Part shown: positions 7,680 through 11,508 of the stretch, one piece after another
How the letters are laid out: each line of letters starts with the position of its first letter
Numbering within the stretch: position 1 is the stretch's first letter
Notes under the pieces: model-generated
Database searches by the model: none
Seen by the model: the letters and a program-made list of their open reading frames with translations, nothing else
Told to the model about the DNA's origin: nothing
Source of the DNA: Hydrogenothermaceae bacterium
GTDB lineage: Bacteria; Aquificota; Aquificia; Aquificales; Hydrogenothermaceae
Direction: 5' to 3'
Length of the DNA stretch: 11,508 nucleotides
Assembly: GCA_026985705.1 (NCBI GenBank)
Contig: JALSPY010000135.1
Coordinates: 1 to 11,508, forward strand
Translations under genes and position numbers: made by a program

Positions 7680-7714
7680 AAATTCTTTTAATTAAAAACA
7701 TTTTTAAATTCACA

Positions 7715-7723
7715 TTATGCACA
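7715..7723 (+). promoter_or_regulatory. DnaA box TTATGCACA
   Basis: Exact match to the TTATNCACA consensus on the plus strand, facing the AT-rich stretch to the right. Confidence 0.75.
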
Positions 7724-7726
7724 TTT

Positions 7727-7735
7727 AAATCCACA
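7727..7735 (+). promoter_or_regulatory. Degenerate DnaA box
   Basis: AAATCCACA matches TTATCCACA at 7 of 9 positions. Its start is 12 bp after the preceding box and 11 bp before the next. Confidence 0.5.
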
Positions 7736-7737
7736 AG

Positions 7738-7746
7738 TTATGCACA
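7738..7746 (+). promoter_or_regulatory. DnaA box TTATGCACA
   Basis: Exact TTATNCACA match on the plus strand, the third site of a tightly spaced right-hand cluster. Confidence 0.75.
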
Positions 7747-7762
7747 TCTAAAAATCCTTTTA

Positions 7763-7789
7763 AACCATTGATATTCCTTGTTTATATAA
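7763..7789 (+). repeat. 27-bp direct repeat, copy 2
   Basis: The same AACCATTGATAT and GTTTATATAA blocks as copy 1, with different bases between them. One base separates it from the DnaA box at 7791. Confidence 0.8.
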
Positions 7790-7790
7790 G

Positions 7791-7799
7791 TTATGCACA
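7791..7799 (+). promoter_or_regulatory. DnaA box TTATGCACA nearest the AT-rich stretch
   Basis: Exact TTATNCACA match on the plus strand. It is the last box before the predicted unwinding element and so the likely anchor for DnaA loading onto single strands. Confidence 0.75.
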
Positions 7800-7810
7800 A
7801 AAAACACAGC

Positions 7811-7885
7811 CTATTATTATTTTTATTTATATTAAGAATTAAAGACAAATATATTAAATAAAAAATAAAAATAATAATTTAAACA
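7811..7885. other. Predicted DNA unwinding element with DnaA-trio-like run
   Basis: About 75 bp almost entirely A and T. After a short GC-containing segment (CACAGCC), the minus strand read 3'-5' away from the last box gives GAT, AAT, AAT, AAA, AAT, AAA (7811-7828). That is six consecutive triplets fitting the DnaA-trio pattern 3'-[G/A]A[T/A]-5'. In so AT-rich a stretch some matches are expected by chance. Confidence 0.5.
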
Positions 7886-7930
7886 TCACAGTTTTATAAG
7901 TTTGGCTAATTAAGATTAAGAAAATGAAAT

Positions 7931-7953
7931 AAAAATTTACAGAAGGAAGTAAA
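7931..7953 (-). terminator. Weak candidate terminator after purN
   Basis: On the minus strand TTTAC, an 8-nt loop and GTAAA form a 5-bp stem followed by five T. The stem is short and AT-rich, so this is only a possibility. Confidence 0.25.
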
Positions 7954-7965
7954 AATAATTTATCT

Positions 7966-8616
7966 TTAAAAATCCTCTAATTTTGGATTTGTCGGTAATT
8001 CTCCATATATTGCATTTTTTACTATGACTTTTCTACCTTCCAACTTAATTCTATTTTCTGATAACCATTTTATAGCCTGTGGATATATTTTATGTTCCAT
8101 TTGTAGAATTCTATCTGATAATGTTTCCTCTGTGTCATCTGGTAAGACAGGAACAACTGCCTGAATTATTACTGCTCCACTGTCAACCTCTTTACTTACA
8201 AAATGAACTGTGCAACCTGTATATTTAGCTCCAAAATCTATAGCTTGCTTTTGAGCTTTTAGACCTTTAAATGCAGGAATTAAAGAAGGATGTATATTTA
8301 CTATCTTATTTGGGAAGCTATCAATGAAATAATCTGTAAGAATTCTCATATACCCTGCTAAAACAATAAGGTCTGGATTTTCCCTTTTTATTATATCTAC
8401 TAAAAACTTATCATAGTCTAATCTACACTCAAAATCTTTTGGGTTAACAAATAAAGTTTTAACCCCATACTCTCTAGCTATCTGTAAACCTCTAGCATCC
8501 CTTTTATTTGATATAACTAAAGAAATTTTTCCCTTTATCTTTCCACCTTTTATTCCCTCTAATATTGCCTTTAGATTTGAGCCTCTACCTGATATTAAAG
8601 CTACTATATTAATCAT
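7966..8616 (-). CDS. purN: Phosphoribosylglycinamide formyltransferase (GAR transformylase)
   Basis: Transfers a formyl group from 10-formyltetrahydrofolate to glycinamide ribonucleotide in de novo purine synthesis, in the cytoplasm. The product is 216 aa, the usual length. The N-terminal SGRGSNL (9-15) binds the substrate phosphate. Catalytic N107, H109 (NIHPSLIPAFKG) and D145 (VDSG) match Asn106, His108 and Asp144 of E. coli PurN. LAGYMRIL (86-93) is also typical. AAGGAG at 8634-8629 lies 12 nt before ATG, slightly long, and I see no better start. The gene begins 9 nt after the dapF-like stop codon and is the last gene of a purB-dapF-purN operon. Its 3' end borders the origin-like region. 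Confidence 0.95.
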   Translation of the reverse strand: MINIVALISGRGSNLKAILEGIKGGKIKGKISLVISNKRDARGLQIAREYGVKTLFVNPKDFECRLDYDKFLVDIIKRENPDLIVLAGYMRILTDYFIDSFPNKIVNIHPSLIPAFKGLKAQKQAIDFGAKYTGCTVHFVSKEVDSGAVIIQAVVPVLPDDTEETLSDRILQMEHKIYPQAIKWLSENRIKLEGRKVIVKNAIYGELPTNPKLEDF

Positions 8617-8625
8617 AACTTTGAT

Positions 8626-9486
8626 TTACTCCTTAAATAATTCTTCACTTAAAACTCCTATACATATTTCTCTAACTTCTCCAGTCATTCTAATATTAAA
8701 CTCCTCATCAACGTATATCTTTAGCTCTCCACCTTCCATCTTTACTTTTAGCTCTCTATCTGTTAATCCTTTCTTAACCATCACAGATGCAACTGCAGAT
8801 GAAGAAGTCCCAGAGGCTAATGTATAACCTGCCCCTCTTTCCCATATTCTTATTTCAACTTCATTCCTTGATATAGGCTTAACAAACTGAACATTAATCC
8901 TATTAGGAAAAATAGGAGCATTTTCTATTAATTTTCCATACTTTTTAACTATATCTGTATCTAATTCATCTACTAAGATTACACAGTGGGGATTTCCTAC
9001 AGAAACACAGTTTATTTTGAAAGTTTTGTCTTCAACTTTTAAAGGATAATCTAAACATTCCTCTTGATTTATGTTTACAGGTATTTCTTTAGCCCTAAAT
9101 GTTGCCTTTCCTATATCAACAGTAATCTCTCTAGCTTTACAGTTTTCAATCTTTTCAATTTTAGCTTTAACAACTCCCCCCTTAGTTTCCACTGTAAACT
9201 CTGTTCTTCCATCTGTCCAACCATAATCGTAAAGATATTTACAGAAAATTCTTAAACCATTGCCACTTTTCTCTGCCTCTGAGCCATCTGGATTAAATAT
9301 TCTTAATCCAAAATCAGCCTTATCTGAGGGGACCTTTAAAAGTATTCCATCAGAGCCTATTCCATAATGGATATTACATAGCTTTCTTATTAACTCTTCA
9401 TTTAAATTAAAGGTTATATTCTCATTATCTAAAACAATATACTCATTTCCTAAACCATGAGATTTAACAAAAAAATTTTTATCCAT
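8626..9486 (-). CDS. dapF: Diaminopimelate epimerase family protein, both catalytic Cys replaced by Ser
   Basis: A member of the DapF fold family; DapF interconverts LL- and meso-diaminopimelate for lysine and peptidoglycan. The preferred start is ATG at 9486: GGAGAG lies 7 nt upstream, it follows the purB stop by 1 nt, and the protein then begins MDKNFFVKSHGLGNEYIVLD like its family. A longer frame from 9528 would overlap purB by 41 nt. The 286-aa product keeps GIGSDGIL, the NPDGSEAE block, GNPHC (164-168) and ERGAGYTLASG (216-226). In DapF the two active-site thiols sit in CGNG and ACGTGA. Here they read SGNG (S74, codon AGT) and ASGTSS (S225, codon TCT). The usual two-cysteine racemisation therefore seems impossible, so substrate and activity are uncertain. 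It could be a divergent isomerase subfamily, and the dapF symbol refers to family only. Confidence 0.8.
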   Translation of the reverse strand: MDKNFFVKSHGLGNEYIVLDNENITFNLNEELIRKLCNIHYGIGSDGILLKVPSDKADFGLRIFNPDGSEAEKSGNGLRIFCKYLYDYGWTDGRTEFTVETKGGVVKAKIEKIENCKAREITVDIGKATFRAKEIPVNINQEECLDYPLKVEDKTFKINCVSVGNPHCVILVDELDTDIVKKYGKLIENAPIFPNRINVQFVKPISRNEVEIRIWERGAGYTLASGTSSSAVASVMVKKGLTDRELKVKMEGGELKIYVDEEFNIRMTGEVREICIGVLSEELFKE

Positions 9487-9487
9487 T

Positions 9488-10798
9488 TTAATACTCTCCG
9501 AAAACCCTTTCATATATGTAAGGAACATTTCTTATAAATTTGTTTACATCAAAAATCTCCTTTAATTCTTCTTCAGTTAGATATCTCATAACTTCTTCAT
9601 CTTGTTTTAGAGCATCTATAAACATCAGATTTTCTGTGTCCCAAGCCTTTAATGCGTTTCTTTGGACTATATCGTAAGCTTCATCTCTAGATAAACCTTT
9701 TTCGACTAATGCAACTAAAACCTTTGACGAAAAGTATAAACCTTTAGAAATATCCATATTTTTCTTCATTCTCTCAGGATAAACAACTAAATCTTTTAAA
9801 ACTTTTATTGTTAGGTTAAGTATGTAATCTAAAGCTATTGCACTATCGGGCATTATCACCCTTTCTACAGATGAGTGGGAAATATCTCTCTCATGCCATA
9901 AAGCTATATTTTCCATAGCAGGTATGGAGTTAGCTCTAATAACTCTAGCTAAACCTGTAATCCTTTCACATGTTATAGGATTTTTCTTATGGGGCATAGC
10001 AGAAGAACCTCTTTGACCTTTTTTAAAAGGTTCCTGAGCCTCTAAAACTTCCGTTCTCTGTAAATGTCTTATTTCAACAGCTATCTTTTCTAATGAAGAT
10101 GCAGTTATAGCCATTGCAGTCATAAACTCTGCGTGTCTATCCCTCTGTATAACCTGATTTGAAACAGGTTCAGGCTCAAGCCCTAATATCTCTAAAGCAT
10201 ACTTTTCAACTAATGGGTCAATATTTGAGTAAGTTCCAACTGCCCCTGAAATTGCCCCAACTGAAACAGTTTTCCTTGCCTTTTCTAATCTTTCTCTATT
10301 TCTTTTCATCTCTTCATACCAGAGAGCAAACTTTAGTCCAAAAACCATAGGCTCTGCATGAACTCCATGTGTCCTTCCCATCATTACAGTATTTTTATAT
10401 TGAAAAGCCTTTTCTTTTAAAACTTTTAACAGTTTATCTATGTCCTCTAACAGTATGTCTATAGCCTCTTTCATTAGAAGAGCTAAGGCAGTATCTATAA
10501 CATCTGAAGATGTAATTCCAAGATGTATATACCTTCCATTTTCACCAACTTGCTCTGCAATAGCACTGACAAAAGCCAAAACATCGTGATTGTATATTTT
10601 GTCTAACTCATTAATTCTCTCTACAACCTTTTCATCTATATATGTTTTTTCCTTTATTTCTCTTAAAGCATCATCAGGAATTTTTCCTAACTTATTCCAT
10701 GCTTCACATACTGCAATTTCAACATCTAACCACTTTTGGAATTTATTAACATCACTCCAAACTTTTCCCATCTTATCAAGGGTATATCTCTTTATCAT
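9488..10798 (-). CDS. purB: Adenylosuccinate lyase
   Basis: Cleaves SAICAR to AICAR and adenylosuccinate to AMP, two fumarate-releasing steps of purine synthesis, in the cytoplasm as a tetramer. The 436-aa length is normal for the bacterial B. subtilis/Thermotoga-type enzyme. Visible sites: HD (71-72), GITSSDV (94-100), RTHGVHAEP with H144 as the likely general acid/base, and the signature loop GSSAMPHKKNP (264-274) holding the catalytic Ser. The ATG at 10798 is preceded by GGGAGG 12 nt upstream; no alternative start fits. It is the first gene of the leftward operon; the dapF-like ATG comes 1 nt after its stop codon. It is divergent from the cytochrome c gene across a 159-bp gap. Confidence 0.96.
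   Translation of the reverse strand: MIKRYTLDKMGKVWSDVNKFQKWLDVEIAVCEAWNKLGKIPDDALREIKEKTYIDEKVVERINELDKIYNHDVLAFVSAIAEQVGENGRYIHLGITSSDVIDTALALLMKEAIDILLEDIDKLLKVLKEKAFQYKNTVMMGRTHGVHAEPMVFGLKFALWYEEMKRNRERLEKARKTVSVGAISGAVGTYSNIDPLVEKYALEILGLEPEPVSNQVIQRDRHAEFMTAMAITASSLEKIAVEIRHLQRTEVLEAQEPFKKGQRGSSAMPHKKNPITCERITGLARVIRANSIPAMENIALWHERDISHSSVERVIMPDSAIALDYILNLTIKVLKDLVVYPERMKKNMDISKGLYFSSKVLVALVEKGLSRDEAYDIVQRNALKAWDTENLMFIDALKQDEEVMRYLTEEELKEIFDVNKFIRNVPYIYERVFGEY
9494..9499 (-). promoter_or_regulatory. Ribosome binding site that sets the dapF start
   Basis: GGAGAG on the minus strand, inside the last codons of purB and 7 nt before ATG at 9486. It supports the 286-aa form over the 300-aa frame. 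Confidence 0.75.
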
Positions 10799-10888
10799 CT
10801 AAATTAAAATCCTCCCTTCCAAAATTTTAAAAATATTGTAAATCATTTTTTTCTAGTAAATTTGAATTTAGATGACTTCTCACATAAA

Positions 10889-10917
10889 TTGTAAAGAAAT
10901 AATTTTTATATTATTAT
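10889..10917 (+). promoter_or_regulatory. Predicted sigma70-type promoter of the cytochrome c gene
   Basis: TTGTAA (10889-10894), 17 nt, then TATTAT (10912-10917). The expected start is near 10924, giving a leader of about 34 nt. The layout matches the peroxidase promoter, including an identical -10 hexamer. Confidence 0.6.
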
Positions 10918-10930
10918 CATTGTGATAATA
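10912..10930. promoter_or_regulatory. Inverted repeat over the cytochrome c -10 element, candidate operator
   Basis: TATTATCA, three bases TTG, then TGATAATA: perfect 8-bp arms spanning the -10 hexamer and the expected start site. The arms contain the GATAAT hexamer known from Fur boxes, but in the outward-facing order, so Fur itself is not certain. Confidence 0.45.
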
Positions 10931-10944
10931 TTCCAATTAAATTT

Positions 10945-10950
10945 AGGAGG
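10945..10950 (+). promoter_or_regulatory. Ribosome binding site that sets the cytochrome c start
   Basis: AGGAGG lies 7 nt before ATG at 10958. The upstream ATG at 10952 is only 1 nt from it and the GTG at 10922 precedes it, so both are unlikely starts. Confidence 0.85.
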
Positions 10951-10957
10951 TATGAAA

Positions 10958-11284
10958 ATGAAGAAGATTTTAGCTACTGCATTAACAGGATTAACATTAA
11001 TGGCAGGTTCAGTTTTAGCAGCTGACGGAAAAGCTGTATTCCAATCAAAAGGATGTACTGCTTGCCACCAACCTCAAGTTGATACTGTAGGACCAGCTTT
11101 AAAAAAGATAGCTAAAGCTTATGATGGAAAAAAGGAAGAATTAATAAAGTTTTTAAAAGGTGAAGCTAAACCTAAAGTATGGCCTGACAAATTCCCAATG
11201 ATGCAACCACAGTTAAACACAACTAAAGCTTTATCTAAAGGAGATTTAGAAGCTTTAGCAGATTACATTTTAAGTAATAAGTAA
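10958..11284 (+). CDS. Periplasmic monohaem class I cytochrome c (c-552-like)
   Basis: A small electron carrier in the periplasm. The 108-aa precursor starts MKKILATALTGLTLMAGSVLA, a signal peptide probably cleaved after A21, leaving about 87 residues. The haem site is CTACH (33-37). The sixth ligand is probably M81 or M82 in VWPDKFPMMQPQ, placed as in Hydrogenobacter/Pseudomonas c-551/552 proteins. The C-terminal helix is LEALADYILSN. No transmembrane anchor remains after cleavage. It is a plausible donor to the di-haem peroxidase at 2145-3182 (inference from family pairing), and both genes share promoter architecture. A strong terminator follows directly, so it is monocistronic. Confidence 0.93.
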   Translation: MKKILATALTGLTLMAGSVLAADGKAVFQSKGCTACHQPQVDTVGPALKKIAKAYDGKKEELIKFLKGEAKPKVWPDKFPMMQPQLNTTKALSKGDLEALADYILSNK

Positions 11285-11296
11285 AAACTTTTCTTG

Positions 11297-11325
11297 CCCC
11301 CTTCTCTTTTGAAGGGGGTGTTTTT
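11297..11325 (+). terminator. Intrinsic terminator of the cytochrome c gene
   Basis: CCCCCTTC (11297-11304) and GAAGGGGG (11311-11318) form a perfect 8-bp stem around a 6-nt loop, followed by TG and five T. Confidence 0.92.
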
Positions 11326-11361
11326 AAATAAAACAAATATATCTATGTAAATCTATCTTAT

Positions 11362-11393
11362 AGCATAAAAATATAGCAGTAAGTTTTTATGCT
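11362..11393. repeat. Inverted repeat, 10-bp arms
   Basis: AGCATAAAAA (11362-11371) and TTTTTATGCT (11384-11393) are exact reverse complements around a 12-nt loop. No T-run follows on the plus strand, so it is not a typical terminator. The function is unknown; a mobile-element end or leader structure is possible. Confidence 0.55.
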
Positions 11394-11459
11394 GATAATA
11401 TATAAATCCTAGTAATAGCTCGTTCTTTAAAATTTTCCTATAAAATGGTCCGTAGTTGT

Positions 11460-11491
11460 AATTCCTTCGGAATTCTCAAATCAAAGATTTG
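11460..11491. repeat. Two tandem small hairpins at the right edge
   Basis: AATTCC-TTC-GGAATT (11460-11474) and CAAATC-AAA-GATTTG (11477-11491) each have 6-bp arms and a 3-nt loop, two bases apart. This stretch is less AT-rich than its left flank. It may belong to an element or leader continuing past the window. Confidence 0.45.
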
Positions 11492-11508
11492 TGGTTTACA
11501 CATCAAAT

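Larger units (their letters stand above)
7499..7885. other. Candidate chromosomal replication origin (oriC)
   Basis: A non-coding stretch between the 3' ends of gmhB and purN. It contains five DnaA boxes matching TTATNCACA: two on the minus strand at the left and three on the plus strand at the right. It also has two 7/9 near-boxes, an 11-bp phased repeat array, a pair of 27-bp direct repeats, and a long AT-only-like stretch on the right side that would serve as the unwinding element. DnaA binds such boxes and opens the adjacent AT-rich DNA. Because both neighbours end here, a promoter role is unlikely. No dnaA or dnaN lies in the window, and the flanking genes point toward the region, which is unusual for an origin. 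A DnaA-titration or reactivation locus is the main alternative. Confidence 0.7.

Noticed and set aside
8621..8827. Small plus-strand frames opposite dapF, purB and valS
   Set aside because: They are low-complexity antisense shadows of well-recognised genes, with no ribosome site or family motif.

Overview
The window is AT-rich bacterial chromosome. It encodes several features of a Gram-negative cell: an LPS-heptose phosphatase, a periplasmic di-haem peroxidase and a small secreted class I cytochrome c. The cytochrome resembles Hydrogenobacter-type c-552, and with the base composition and frequent TTG starts this suggests a thermophilic Aquificota bacterium, perhaps Hydrogenothermaceae. That placement is inference from recalled family features; no database was searched.

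Layout. Positions 1-620 hold the 3' part of a radical SAM protein gene, followed by rng (RNase G/E, 681-2081). Both read rightward. Reading leftward are a di-haem cytochrome c peroxidase (2145-3182) and, upstream of it, tRNA-Phe(GAA) (3276-3351). A rightward pair follows: valS (3523-6822) and gmhB (6829-7395). A 570-bp non-coding gap (7396-7965) separates gmhB from a leftward operon purB-dapF-purN (10798 to 7966). A rightward monohaem cytochrome c gene (10958-11284) is divergent from purB. The last 180 bp hold small inverted repeats and no complete gene.

The most notable part is the 7396-7965 gap. It lies between two gene 3' ends, so it needs no promoter, yet it is packed with replication-origin signals. 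There are two perfect TTATCCACA DnaA boxes, three TTATGCACA boxes and two near-matches. An array of 11-bp units starting with TGT runs in phase with the DnaA boxes. Two copies of a 27-bp direct repeat are exactly 110 bp apart, and a long AT-rich stretch begins with a run fitting the DnaA-trio pattern. I read it as a chromosomal oriC without an adjacent dnaA, or less likely a DnaA-titrating locus.

Three protein or regulatory oddities stand out. ValRS carries about 190 extra residues between its two CxxC zinc pairs. The DapF-family protein has serine in place of both catalytic cysteines. The peroxidase and cytochrome c promoters each have an inverted repeat covering a TATTAT -10 element, which suggests regulated, possibly shared, control of a peroxide-reducing electron-transfer pair.
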